A DNA stretch of 64,000 nucleotides from Anniella stebbinsi (lineage: Eukaryota > Chordata > Lepidosauria > Squamata > Anniellidae). The stretch is from positions 5,884,001 to 5,948,000 of the forward strand of contig JARDYH010000001.1 in NCBI GenBank assembly GCA_029215795.1, read 5' to 3'. Position numbers and translations under genes: made by a program. The notes beneath the pieces were generated by a model that saw only the letters and a program-made list of their open reading frames with translations, searched no databases and was not told the origin of the DNA. Numbering within the stretch: position 1 is the stretch's first letter; every line of letters starts with the position of its first letter. Below, in pieces: positions 51,999 to 62,794 of the stretch.

Positions 51999-52029
51999 GA
52001 GAGAGACAGAGACAGAGACAGAGACAGGG
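51999..52029. repeat. (GAGACA)n microsatellite
   Basis: GAGAGACAGAGACAGAGACA and one more unit. Confidence 0.8.
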
Positions 52030-52049
52030 AGAGTCTAAATAGGCATTGA

Positions 52050-52375
52050 CTTCTCTGCAGTGGCCCCACACCTTTGGAACAAGCCAAGCTCCGTCATTGT
52101 GGGCTTTTAAAAAGTTCTTGAAAATGTATTATTTTACTGCGGCCTTCTCTTGATGTCACTTCCGTTGCTGCTGTTGTTCCCGTTGTTGCTGCTGGTGGTT
52201 TTATTGTTGGCTTTTATCATTGTATTTATCGCTACTTCGTAGTGCTTATGTTTTTATTGCTTTTCAATAGGCTAACTGTTTTTACGTATTTGATTGTCGT
52301 GAGTCGCCTTGGGAGAGCTTCTGCCCTGAAAGTTGGCCAAGGCATGTTTTAAATCAATAAATCATGTGCTAAGGA
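52050..52375 (+). mobile_element. L2-type LINE 3' end, diverged
   Basis: GGCCCCACACCTTTGGAAC recalls the Ala-Pro-x-Leu-Trp-Asn motif; then TTTTAAAAAGTTCTTGAAAA, a GTTGCTGCTG-rich UTR, CCTTGGGAGAGCTTCTGCCC and TCAATAAATCATG. Confidence 0.55.
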
Positions 52376-52587
52376 TATACGGCTGTATCCCATTTTAGTC
52401 CTACTTAAAGTAGATCCATTGAAATGAATGGGGCTTCAGTGAGACTGACGTTGTATGCCACCCATTGGACGCAGCCCTTTGGGTTTTCCTTCAACAATTA
52501 AATGAGACGAACCATCTAACTTAATTGCATGAGATACTGTGGCTTTAGAGAAGAGATTACAAGTGTTGTGTTTAACTTTTACTGGTG
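52376..52587. other. spacer, no gene seen
   Basis: 52395-52450 (AGTAGATCCATTGAAATGAATG) is a common squamate interspersed word; the family is not known to me. Confidence 0.32.
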
Positions 52588-52910
52588 TCCGTGGCCATAG
52601 CTCAGTGGCAGGACACCTGCTTTGCATTCATTTATTCATTCATTTATTGCATTTGTATCCCACCTTTATTCCTCCAAGGAACCCAAGGTGGCATACATAA
52701 TCCTCCTGCTCTCCATTTTATCCTCACAACAGCAACCCTGTGAGGTGGGTTGGGCTGAGAGCCCGTGACCGGCCCAACGTCACCTAGTGAGCTTCCATGG
52801 CCAAGTGGGGATTAGAACCCGGATCTCCCAACTCACAATCCAACACTCTCACTACACCACACTGGCTCCTTGCATGCAGAAGGTCCTACATTCAATCCCT
52901 GGTTTCACCC
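52588..52910 (+). mobile_element. tRNA-derived SINE interrupted by a Sauria SINE
   Basis: Left half GGCCATAGCTCAGTGGCAGG (box A) to CTGCTTTGCAT, right half TTGCATGCAGAAGGTCC and TTCAATCCCTGG (box B). TTGCAT occurs at both edges of the insert, consistent with a short target duplication. Confidence 0.7.
52621..52869 (-). mobile_element. Sauria SINE inserted in another SINE
   Basis: Inverted tail TCATTTATTCATTCATTTAT, ATCCCACCTTTATTCCTCC, AACCCAAGGTGGCATACATA, then GTGAGGTGGGTTGGGCTGAG and the inverted head GGGATTAGAACCCGGATC (box B). Close relative of 7612-7856. Confidence 0.87.
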
Positions 52911-52964
52911 ACAAAGAGAATCAGGGTCAGGTGAGGGAAAGACTGCCTCCCAGTGTAGGTGATA

Positions 52965-53309
52965 CAGCCGGGATGCAGAACCTCTCTGAGCCCGAGGGCC
53001 AAATTCCATTTCAGAGTAGCTCTCGGGGGCTGCATTGCAGTGGTGGGCGAAGCCAAAGGCAAAAGGGGCAAGGCAAAGAAACCCAGCATATTTCTGCTTA
53101 ACGCTCTTCCTGCCAGTACCGAAACCTTAGGAGAGGCATTTTGACCTTTCCGACTGGGAGGAAAATTACACAAACGTTGAGCGTTTTGGGGAAAGTAGGT
53201 GGGTAGGGCAGGAGAAGGAGGCCATTTCAGGCATCCTGGCAGGCCAGATGAGGACATGAGTCAGGCCAGATTGGGACCCTCCCACCTGCGGTTCTGCACC
53301 CCTGAAATA
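52965..53309. mobile_element. hAT-like element
   Basis: Left CAGCCGGGATGCAGAACC and right GGTTCTGCACCCCTG are inverted. Interior words match the split element at 49952-51298. No clear 8-bp duplication. Confidence 0.52.
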
Positions 53310-54198
53310 CAGAGTAGACATATACTGGACTCCATGAATGAAGTCCAACCTGGTATAAGGCTATCTGCTATATTCCTATCTCTCCCTAGACAGAAAGTTG
53401 AGAGCGAATATATACCTCAATCCCCGATCATCTGAATATATGGTCATCCAGGCAAAATTATGAATAGTTTCAGTAAATGATGCCCGGCACGGCCATTGCA
53501 TTGAGGGCGGGTAATGAAATTCCAAGAAGATGTATGGCAAAAGCCGTGTGCATAACTTTCCACTGATATAATTTAGCACAGGATGATTGATATCAATGGG
53601 AGCGTCTCCCTTCTTGGTCCTTCGCTGCTGCTGGTTTATCGTAACTGCCCTTTTCCTAGCTGTTGCGTTATTAGCTCATGGGGGCTGGTGTGTCTTTTGG
53701 CTCCCTTTAGCTTGCCGCAGATAAGAGCGTTGAATATTCCCTCTCCGTTTTGATTGAATAGCACATGACAAGGGGATCCATTTTGTTCAGATTTAGATGA
53801 CATGCCTCCAATTATGTAATTCCATTAGGAGCTGCGGCAGCCAGGCCTGGGTACGCCATCTCAGCAGGCAGTGGCCATAATGGGATGTGCAGCAATCGCC
53901 GTGTGGTAAGAGTCACGTTGATAGAGAGCGCGACCTGCCTCCCCATGCGCCGTTTGTGGGGACCAAGGAGGTGAAAAATGGTTTTGCCATGCCGAGAGCT
54001 TTAATCCAGCAATCAGTTATGTCACGGCAAGAACAAAGCCCCCTCTCGGCGTAAGGCGGTTTGGTAATGTTTGATGTATTCGGAATTTGGGCCTTTGTTT
54101 GAATGCGCTCTTCCTTTCCAATCCTAGATATTAAAGGTGCACAGGTCACCTCTTTTCAGTTTTATCACCCTTACAGACTCAGTGGTGGTGTTACCCCT
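53310..54198. other. candidate non-coding element 53700-53930; no gene
   Basis: TCCAATTATGTAATTCCATT, GGCAGCCAGGCCTGGGTACG and GTGGCCATAATGGGATGTGC sit in repeat-free sequence. Confidence 0.36.
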
Positions 54199-54318
54199 TA
54201 GCCAGTGTGACGTAGTGGTCAGAGTCTTGGACCAGGACTTCGGAGAACCAGGTTCTAGCCCCCACTCAGCCATGAAGCTCACTGTGTGGCTTTGGGCCAG
54301 TCACTCCCTCTCAACAGG
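54199..54318 (+). mobile_element. Sauria SINE, 5' half
   Basis: AGCCAGTGTGACGTAGTGGT, GGTTCTAGCCCCCACTC (box B) and GGCTTTGGGCCAGTCACTC. The LINE-derived tail is lost where a CCTCCAGATG MITE arm (54319-54370) begins. Confidence 0.72.
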
Positions 54319-54383
54319 ACTGCATCTCCCATCAGTCTAACACATCGGGCATGCACGAGGTTGGAGAAGATGGATCCGTCACC

Positions 54384-54725
54384 TATGGATGTATGAAAAG
54401 GTCATTCATGTTTGCAAATCATGCAGACGTTCCCAGTTCGAAATCCCGAACGCAAGTAGGACTGCAGTACTCTGGAAATTTCTGCAATTTCCTGAACTTG
54501 CATTCATATTCAAAAGTGTGCATATCTTCCATTTCAGAGGAGCGCGTTTGCGCAACTCCCCTGGATTATCACACTGAGCCTACGGGGGAGATGTGCAATT
54601 TTCCCAGCCCCTCCAAAAATTGGCCACATTCAAAAAGATGCTCACACAAACGAAGTGAAATGAGCTTCATGGAAGAATCCAGAGAACCTCAACAAAACCA
54701 AACGTTGCATGTCCGTCCAACCCTA
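54384..54725. mobile_element. hAT-like element, TTTGCGC-rich
   Basis: TATGGATGTATG at the left and GCATGTCCGTCCAACCCTA at the right as approximate inverted ends; interior GCAAATCATGC and GTTTGCGCAAC words like 24356-24768. Confidence 0.36.
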
Positions 54726-57241
54726 CGGTCGTGTCACTTTGCTGCGCACTTCAACCACCTTTGACTGTGTAGACCCGCACCTTAAAAGTGTTCTGTCTCT
54801 GCAACACCGACGTTAGACCAGTGATAGCCCCTTTCTGCATGCATATCGCCTCATAATTTTGCACTCCTGGCATGACATGCAAGCATGCACATCTGAATCA
54901 CAGAAGATGAAGCCTTGTGGATCTGCAGAACAGCCCCTTCAGCACAGAGTTGAGGGAAGCTGTTAGGGCTGCCAGACCGGTTTTCAACAGGGGAAAATGT
55001 GCAGCGCATCATTGGGCTGGGACACGTTCCCAGAAGACGAAAAAGAAGTTTCCCCCTAGTGATTGCCACCGTGATTCCTCAAGCCAAACGGTGGATCCCT
55101 TTTTGAATTTTATGCTCGCGGCAGCGAAGACGGAGGAAGGCGTTCTGCAGAGCGCCTTCTCCAGACGAAGTTTCTCTTCCCTCGGCCCATTTCTGTGAGA
55201 GCCGGTTTGATTTGGCCAACGGTTATTGCGTATAACAAAAGGGAAATCGCTTCGTTAAAAGAAAATGCAGATAGGGTGTTGTGGCATTTTGCATTCTCGG
55301 CGCCACATTTGTGTTTTGGAGCCAGATCAGAACATTTTCACAGTTTTCCCTGGTAAGCACATAAATACACGCTTGACAATGGTGTTGACTGCTTGGGGAA
55401 GAGGCTGCCTCAGTTGGCCGCACTGTAGCAATGACCACATGATGGCCAGTCCTTGAAGCTTCCAGCAAGAGAAACCTTTTATGTCTCCAGTGGCTGCTTC
55501 TGTTGCCGCTGTCTCCTGCCGGCCATCTTCACCCCGTCATGCCTCCTCATGCAACATGATTCCAGTCTTTGCACCAAAGCATTCTGCTTGCAACCATATT
55601 TCATAGTGGGGTATTGCGGTCCATGTGCCGCCCCTCTCGTGCATGGGGAATAAAGCACACCCCAAAGCAATGTGAACAGTGCATCCAGCAACTGCATACA
55701 AAGCCCGCAATCCAGTATGATGCACTAAGGCATTTGGTTTTAAGTAATGGCAAATCCGAGAAGTACAGATGCACAAAAAAGCCAGCTGGAAATGCATTAG
55801 CCGTGCAGGTAAGTCCCTTATCATCTGCATTTTTCTCACAAGCTCCCTTTGTTTTGAGGGGGGTTTTCCTCTGCTCCTACTTGGAGAGAAATTTATTAGC
55901 CGACTTTCAACACTTCCTTCTTGCGTCGAGAAACTTTCCACCGTGTCCTCTTAAGGCACCTGCAATTATGTTGTCTCTTTTTGCTTTTGCTTCTAAATTA
56001 TCTTGCTGCCGCAAAGGCAAGCAGCGGAGACTAGCAAAATAAGGTCAGCTGTCGGCTGCAGCCTGTGCTATTTTGGGGCAGAGCGTTGCCACCTCCCGAG
56101 GATGGAGAAAGCATCCGTGGGTCTCCCGGAGCAGGCACCCACAGAGAATTCAGTTGCTGTAGTTGATGGGAAACGAAGGGAGAGCCTGTTTAGATTTTTT
56201 TGGCTGGAGGAGGAGGATGTTGGTTCCTCCAGGTTAGCGGGGGCGAGGCAGAGGTGCAGCGCGGGGATGCAAAGCCCTCCTCTGAGCCGCAGCGCAGGTG
56301 AGCGGAGGGATTCCCCGAAGGGCCGTTATGCAGTAAACAACTTTGCTAATTGAGCTTCTCTCACTGGGATGGAAACATAGAGGTCACGCTGTCTCATCCT
56401 GAAGTCCTCATCAGTGAATTCTTGCATGCTTGCGAATAGCTATGGCAGAAGAGTTGGACTGACAAAGAGGAAGTGAAGCTCTTGGCCTAATGAGAGCTCA
56501 GAGGAGTCCACTACCAACTTCGTTTCGAGAGATCTGTGTTCGAGATCCACTTCTGCCCTGGGGTCCGTGTGGTCTTCAGTACATCTTGTGTTCTATTCTT
56601 TCTGGCCTAATAGGTTGCTGCGAAACCAGATTCAATGCCATAATACAGCCTCCCCCAACCAGGTGCCCCTCTAGAGGGTTAGAACTTCAGCCAGCATGGC
56701 CAATGGTCAGGAACGCTCTGCACCCGTGCCCTAAGTCATAGACCCAGGTCTACAGAAATTGTGAAACGGCCTTCAGGATCAACCCCAGGCCCTTCAGCAC
56801 CAGGAGGGGCTCTTTCTCCATTTTAAGCTTGCGTAAAAATGTCGGGAGACCCCCAAGGAGAGGAAGCGCCTGCATTCCAGCCTTCTTCTTTTTCTTTGAT
56901 GTCCATCTTCAAAGTGTCTCCCCCACGTTCCGTGCCTTCGGAACGGAGCTGGGGCAGCGGGGAGGGAGATGCCTGTCAGGACAGAGCGCTTGGTGATCAG
57001 TGATCAGTAAAATTTGTCAGGGGAGCTTCAGCTCCATTGTAGAGAATCCAGGGCACCATCTGTTCCCTTGCTTGCTTGCAGTAACATTTGTACTTGATAA
57101 TTAAAATGTCAGACAGGCTCCACACACACACACACACGCACTTCAAATAACCTAACACAGAAGATCACACCTCCTCTTAAAGATGTTTGTTTGGAGAGAG
57201 GGACACGCAGACGGGGGGCAGTGGAGTTTGGGAAGCAGTTT
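54726..57241. other. long unique stretch, no gene supported
   Basis: No SINE or LINE is visible. A single CCTCCAGATG-type arm lies at 56648-56710. Frames at 55569-56042 (+, 157 codons) and 55537-55941 (-) overlap and have no domains. Possible regulatory DNA, no specific claim. Confidence 0.4.
57121..57138. repeat. (CA)n microsatellite
   Basis: CACACACACACACACAC with one GC change at the end. Confidence 0.8.
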
Positions 57242-57440
57242 AGGGACATATGAAGCTGCCTCCTACTGAGTCAGACCCTTGGTCCATCTAGCCCAATAGG
57301 GTCAACACTGACTGGCAGCAGCAGCTCTCTAGGTTTCCAGGCAGGAGTTTTTCCTGCCCTACCTGGAGATGCCGGGGATTGGACCTGAGGACCTTCTGCA
57401 TGCAAAGCGACTGCTCCACCACTGAGCTGTGGCCCAGTTG
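57242..57440 (-). mobile_element. tRNA-derived SINE, best-preserved copy
   Basis: Plus-strand order: GACATATGAAGCTGCCTCCT (tail), GAGTCAGACCCTTGGTCCAT, CTAGCCCAATAGGG, CACTGACTGGCAGCAGCAGC, GAGATGCCGGGGATTGGACC (inverted box B), GCATGCAAAGCGACTGCTCC and CACTGAGCTGTGGC (inverted box A). Its tail shares GGTCTGA and CTAGATGGACC words with the L3/CR1-like LINE. Confidence 0.82.
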
Positions 57441-57789
57441 AAAGGCAGCATCAACTAATCCCAGTTTGTGCCCCCAATGTCAGCTAGCTCCAAAACGGAG
57501 TCGTCCTAAATGAGTTTTCCGCTGAGCGTCGCCCCAAAGAAGAAGATTCCAAAACCTTCTTGGACATCTTGTTTCCATTGGTGGACATCTCTTATGCCTT
57601 GGAATGCATCTCTCTGTCCTCCCATTTTCCACGTAGGGAAACATGTCCCATGTCCTTTCTACCCAGCAAGTCCAAGGTCCTTTTTAGTAGCACACCTGAT
57701 TCTTAGCCCTTAATTCATTGCCATCTTGAACTATAACCTGTACACTGGTGAACTTTTCTTTTCCCATGTCTAGGTGGGGAGATGGCTTC
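57441..57789. other. no gene seen
   Basis: Unique sequence. Confidence 0.38.
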
Positions 57790-57895
57790 CGCACCTTGGA
57801 TCGCTCCTTTAGAGTTCTGACTGGTTCGGACTGAACTCTGGAGCGGATTCACCGCCCGACTGACCTTGGAGCTACCAGGCTCCCCTGGGTTCTGT
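57790..57895 (+). repeat. unassigned ~95-bp repeat (GGATTCACC family), copy 3
   Basis: CCGCACCTTGGATCGCTCCT, TTAGAGTTCTGACTGGTTC, CTGGAGCGGATTCACCGCCC and GACTGACCTTGGAGCTACC. Confidence 0.55.
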
Positions 57896-58272
57896 CACCC
57901 TGGTCTGAGCCATAATGAGGCCTGTCTTGATTTGTAGCCTTATCTCCTGGAGGAGGCGTTGATGGACCAGAGGTGGGCTAGTGGTGCTCAGCTCCCCCCT
58001 TGAGGTGGGTCATTCCTCTTTTATGGTTCTGAGGTGAAGCTCAGATTTGCAGAGGAAATCCTTGTGCCTCATTCAAGGTCTTCAGATATAGCAGGGAAAC
58101 ACTTGATGCTTTGAAGCAGTTTGTGATGGAAATTTGTAGGTGGACCATGGCGAACGCCAGTTAAAAATCAGTCAGTAGTGCCAGGAATTCTTCTGTGAGT
58201 GAACATGCAGGGAGGAGGCAGCTGGCATCCCATATTTTAAGGGACGTCCCTTAGACTAGAAATCCACAGCTA

Positions 58273-58306
<34 letters not shown>

Positions 58307-58647
58307 GCCTTCCTTTCAAAAAACATTAGGTCCCAAGAACTCTGGATTAGCCACTGCCATCTCTCACTCCCCCCTGCCCACACACACACACTTTGAAAGC
58401 TTGCTCTTGGAGTGATAAGCATCCTGCAGAGCAAAGTCCTAAAAAGGAGGAAATTCACAGAGAAGAGGACTACACAGAGTGCAAAAGCTAATTATTTTGC
58501 AGGCACCCCTCAGTTACAGACTCAAAAATGTCACTCCGATTCCACGTGAACTCTTTGGGTTTGTCCAACTCACAGCAGTGGGCAGGAGGACGGGCGTCAT
58601 GAAAGGACAACCTGCCAAATCCTAGCTCTCTTCTTGGGAGACTTAGG
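57896..58647. other. no gene seen; (GA)n inside
   Basis: (GA)n at 58278-58307 and a short CA run near 58381. The rest is unrecognised. Confidence 0.4.
58278..58307. repeat. (GA)n microsatellite
   Basis: Thirty bases of uninterrupted AG. Confidence 0.85.
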
Positions 58648-59305
58648 CCATGTCTACACCAGCCATTTGTTCCTGAATAATGACACAGTCGTCCCTACCG
58701 GGCCGCAGGACGTTCACCTACTCCTGTGGTGATCTCAAGTTGACCCCTCAGTTATTTAGGAACATTGCTGACTGGATTTGTCATGGCCTTTCCAGCTCTC
58801 TCGCTACAATCCCAATGTCCATGCTGTTCGGTGCAAGCTCCCGGCCCAGCCAACAGCCAACCCGCTGTCAAGGGAGTGTCCAACGGTTTCGGACGTGCGC
58901 GGGAGTGGGCCTCCACCATTTTCGGCACATTTTTTGATTGGCTAGTGGCGTGTTTTGGCACCAACCGTGTGTGTGTGTGTGTATTTTTAACACAAATATA
59001 ACAATGCGCAACATCGCATATTCGACACGGTACCTATCCCCCCCTGCATTGCTGTGTGTCTGTGCTGGCGTGCATCTCGGAGGAGTTATTAAAAAAAAAA
59101 TCTGTGCCCCATACCCATCTGTCTAGTTCCGCCCACTTCTGCCAATGCGCATTCGGAACCGCCATCACGGGGCACATGTCCTCCTGCAACGGCTCTCCAT
59201 TACTTGTGGGAAACTTCCCTCACGTGTGCCCCGCGAGCGATGATCGCAGAAGCTCACGATCACCCCTCCTCCATTGCGAAAGGGCTGTAGGTATAGATTA
59301 GGCCT
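58648..59305. mobile_element. hAT-like element with TCTACACC ends
   Basis: Left TAGGCCATGTCTACACCAGC and right GGTATAGATTAGGCCTT are inverted. CpG-rich interior with a short GT run and an A-run near 59090. Same terminus as 17691-18258. Confidence 0.5.
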
Positions 59306-59660
59306 TTGGGCGCTTCCAGATGGGACTTTCCTTGTGCAATCGCCTTGCCTCGTTCGTGGAATTTCATGCGGAGTCCAGACGAAGGTTTCTCCATCTCGTG
59401 CCCTTCCTATGTTTCCCCAACGCTTCTCCCTTCTTTTTGTGGGTGCTCCCGGAAAGAGTTCCTGTCGCTAAGGAGCAAAAGGCGCTGTGCAGCTCTTCCA
59501 TCGTTTCCTCCTTGATGGATTTTCTGCGGAAAGAAAAAAGTCAAAAGAAGCGATGGGAAAACACAGGCAAGTTGCAAATGGAAGACACAATTTTGGATTC
59601 CCTGTAAAATTCCATGAATGAAGCTGGGCGATTGCCCAGAAAAAGCCTTCTACAGAACCC
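59306..59660. mobile_element. imperfect palindromic element
   Basis: GTGGAATTTCATG against AAATTCCATGAATG, and TTTCCCCAACGCTTCTCCC against GAAGCGATGGGAAAAC, are inverted about a centre near 59480. Outer ends GGGCGCTTCCAGATGG and GGGCGATTGCCC do not match well. Confidence 0.42.
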
Positions 59661-60675
59661 CCCGTAGCAGCTCCATCTCTGCCGCGGAAGTGAGGTTTGT
59701 CTTGTGAAAACCCTGGGTTTTAAATATTCTAATTGTCTGCTATAAAATCCCAACTTCCTCCCCGAGGGAGACGAGCGACTTTAGATCATTAACAGCACAA
59801 GCCTCTGCAATGATTGCCAAACTGTTTGCGAGTGACTTAATCAGGATGGGTTGTCTGACGGCCCCATTTTAATTTTATTGCGCTGATTAAGTTTCCTTAG
59901 CTAATATGTGTTGCCTTTCCAATTCAATTAAATGAGAATCCCCTTCCATTACTCGGTAATACCAGAGCGCCTTGGTGGGTTAGGGCTGCACTCTGGTGTT
60001 TTCAATTGCTACCAGCTCCCCCGTCTCCACCCCCGGCTGTACCAAATGAAATCAGTGGGAGCTTAAATTAAAATTACAGGAAGCCGGGATTGCAAGATAC
60101 GTCGCTCGGTTCCTCTTTCGTCACTCGGCTGTAAATAGTTTAATGCGTTAATTATGCTTGGCAAACAATCTTTTTATAACCGTGTCCCACACGTCTGTGA
60201 GTCTGTGTCTCCCTCCACTTTCTCCCAAACTGCATTTGTGACATAGTTAAGAGAGATGTCGTTGAAATCCTGAGATGGAGCGGAAGACAACGGAATGCAA
60301 CATTTCCAGTGGGAGAGAGGTTTCAAATGCCCCTTTGCTTTGGGATCTCAACTCCCCTGTGCTTTAGAAAGACATCAGCAAACATTCTACCAATCCTCCT
60401 CTTCCTCTTAGACTTATTTGTATGTCTGCACTGTTCTTGGAAGTCTGCTTTTTACCATTTTTTTAATTATTATAAATTTCACCTTCATCCCAAAGAGGAT
60501 TTCAAAACGCTGCTGTCTTACCACAATGAATCGCATCCTAGGAACCATATTAACAACTGCCCATGGTGTCAACACAGCGACCACGTCCTTTTAACCAGAA
60601 TGGCAGAGGAGATTTTATTTCGAACAGAAGGACTGTTCCAACAATTTCCAGAAGGGTAGCTGGGTTGCTCCATTG
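59661..60675. other. candidate conserved non-coding element 59760-60180; no gene
   Basis: Dense homeodomain-type cores: TTTTAATTTTATTGCGC, TCCAATTCAATTAAATGAG, TTAAATTAAAATTACAGG and GCGTTAATTATGC, in repeat-free complex sequence. The 116-codon frame at 60309-60659 has no domain. Confidence 0.42.
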
Positions 60676-60834
60676 CAGCAAAGAGTCTGATGTACCTTCA
60701 AGACAGACACATTTATTCTGGAACAAGCTTTCCTGGACACTTGTCCTCTTCTTCTAATGAAAGAAACAGTGTCCATGAAAGCTGATGCCAGAATAAATAT
60801 GTTAGTCTTTAAGGTGTCACAAAACTCTTTGCTG
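60676..60834. mobile_element. inverted-repeat insert, Penelope-like with hammerhead-like cores
   Basis: Arms 60676-60740 and 60769-60834 are inverted (CAGCAAAGAGT, CACATTTATTCTGG, AGCTTTCCTGGACAC against complements). On the plus strand CTAATGA (60754) and GAAAGC (60777) sit as in a hammerhead core with one change in CTGATGA; on the minus strand a GGAC-AAGT-GTCC stem followed by GGAAAGC is intact but the CTGATGA box is degraded. Confidence 0.58.
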
Positions 60835-61432
60835 TTCTTCCACCAAAGGAATTTGACTTTTGTAAGGCTATAGCGTAGACTTTAGCCTCAATATTCTGGT
60901 TGTGTAACAGCAATGCAAATGTTAGCCAGGGCATATCAATCGTGTTTTACAGATGACTGTAATTTCCCAAATGTCAAAGCTCCCTTCTTTTTTTTCCCCC
61001 CGTAGAGCAAACTTTTCAGTTGCCGAAATAGATTTGACTCCATAATACATCACTCATTGCGGGCTCCCCCTCCCCAACACACGCATACACATCCCAAATG
61101 AATTCTTTATGGACTCTATTATTAATCAACGAGGCGCTAAGGTTCTTAGGAGGGGAACTGGACTCTTTGAAATGAGAACGGCCACGCTCCTCGTTCTGCA
61201 TGTGCAAGGGTGGCTTTCGAACCTCTCTCAGGCCACACACCACTGAAATATCTGATGACAACCTGAAACCAATTCCGATGACCGCTTTTAGATAGCATCA
61301 ATGTGGTTTGTAAAATGTTTGTATTTCTGTGGCAAGGTTGAGCTGTGTTCTTAAGTTACTCCAGCAGCTTAGGAGCTGCAGTGGCTTGGCCCTCCCTGTG
61401 CTGTGAGAAGCCTCAGGCCAGCGGAACATCAG
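60835..61432. other. no gene seen
   Basis: Unique sequence; T-run and C-run near 60989-61001. Confidence 0.4.
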
Positions 61433-61622
61433 AAATGGCCTTCTGTTGAGTCAGACCCTAGGTTCATTTAGTCCAATACTGGCAGCACTGACTGGCAGCA
61501 GCTGCTTGCCAGTGTTCCAGGTAGGGATTTTTCCAGCCCTACCTGGCGGTGCCGAAGATCGAACCTGAGACCTTCTCCATGCAAAGCAGGGTCTCTACCA
61601 CTAACGCTGTGGCTTCACCCCA
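61433..61622 (-). mobile_element. tRNA-derived SINE
   Basis: TTGAGTCAGACCCTAGGTTC, CACTGACTGGCAGCAGCTGC, GCCCTACCTGGCGGTGCCG, GATCGAACCTGAGACC (inverted box B) and CCATGCAAAGCAGGGTCTC. Same order as 57242-57440. Confidence 0.77.
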
Positions 61623-62281
61623 TGCCAGGATGACCTCCGTTGATGCTAGCACGGATAACTGGCCATGTGATGGGTAGCATCTTGCTTGGAGTGTAGCGGC
61701 ATCTTGTACACAGGGCTGCCTTTTTGAAGACTGTTGGGAAACTGGAGTAAGTGCAAAATATAGCTGGACGCTTGTTCGAGATGACCATGTAGATGGGACA
61801 CTTTCTGCTTCCCAGCCCATTTCCAGGCACAATTCAAAGTGCTAGTCTTAACCTACTTGCTCCTCAGCAAGATTGGCACCAGGGCTCCTGCCCTGTGATT
61901 CAATTTAGCCTTGGAGAACCTACCTCAGGAACTCCTGATCTCTGCTTTGGGCTTTGCATGTTCCCTGGCAGATCTCTGCTGTAGAAAGGTTGTGCAATCT
62001 CCCTTCCCGGCACTTGGGTTTCCCCCTCTGCATTGTTAAGCCCTGAAGGGACCCGGCTGAGCTCCTCTGAAAACTTCCCCGAGTCTCTCAAGATGCCGGT
62101 TTTGCCCCTGGAGCTCTGCCAGTTTCAAGAGCCTCCAGGAAGGCAGCACCGGTTTCCAGAAGCCCGTGCTTCGTCCGCAGAAGGTCCAGGTTCAAATACC
62201 TGCATCTCCATCTCCAGGATCCTGGGTAGCAATGTTGAGGCTTTGGGGAGCGGCTGCTGATGAATAACTTAGAGCACTTCA
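61623..62281. other. possible old L2 in 61640-61960; otherwise no gene
   Basis: GTGCAAAATATAGCTGGACG and CAATTCAAAGTGCTAGTCTT recall L2 ORF2 words (QN-I-A and F-K-V-L-V-L). Too diverged for a firm call. Confidence 0.32.
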
Positions 62282-62475
62282 TCTTCCATCTCTTTATTTA
62301 TTAATTGAAATATTTATATTCAACCTTTTCCATCCTCAGATCAGGCCCTCAAGGTGGCTAAGAGCCGTCATAGATGTGATCATCAATAAACCCACAAAGC
62401 CATATATAATCAGCCAAACCCAAAACAACATCCGTCGGTAAACCATCACAGATACTAAATTATCCAAACGTGATT
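62282..62475 (-). mobile_element. L2-type LINE 3' UTR
   Basis: CTCTTTATTTATTAATTG tail, TATATTCAACCTTTTCCATC, GGCCCTCAAGGTGGCTAAGA and CCACAAAGCCATATATAATC, the inverted 3' UTR style of 44400-44560. Confidence 0.52.
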
Positions 62476-62539
62476 TACTGAGATGTGTGTCTGAATGAGA
62501 TTTGTTTTTAGCTGACACCTAACAGCACAGAGAGGGGGT

Positions 62540-62760
62540 GTCATGACCCCCCCCCCCAGGCCCTTGGACCTTTCAGTATGCAGCGGAGGATGCTACAGGT
62601 GAGGCTGAAGCTGCTTCCTCAGGAGGAGGAGGGTGGTCAGTACCTTATTCTCTGCCCCCCCCTGCCGCCATCTTCTGACTCAGAGGAGGAATCCCCAGCA
62701 AAGCCTCCATTTCCCAGTGTTGCGGGCCACAAAAACAGCTGATGGCCCTTTAACGTACCT
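62540..62760 (+). mobile_element. LTR-like fragment
   Basis: TGTCATGACCCCC at the start, GGAGGAGGAGGGTGGTCAG, TCTGACTCAGAGGAGGAATC and GATGGCCCTTTAACG. Similar in style to 35565-35994 inverted; no right terminus. Confidence 0.32.
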
Positions 62761-62794
62761 CCAAGAGGAATGGAGCTCCGCACCAGTCAGACCT

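Noticed and set aside
52591..52620. tRNA gene from a box A sequence
   Set aside because: It is the head of a SINE interrupted by another SINE; no cloverleaf can form.
60754..60782. Active hammerhead ribozyme
   Set aside because: The CTGATGA box has a substitution (CTAATGA) and stem II is poorly paired on this strand; it is at best a remnant.
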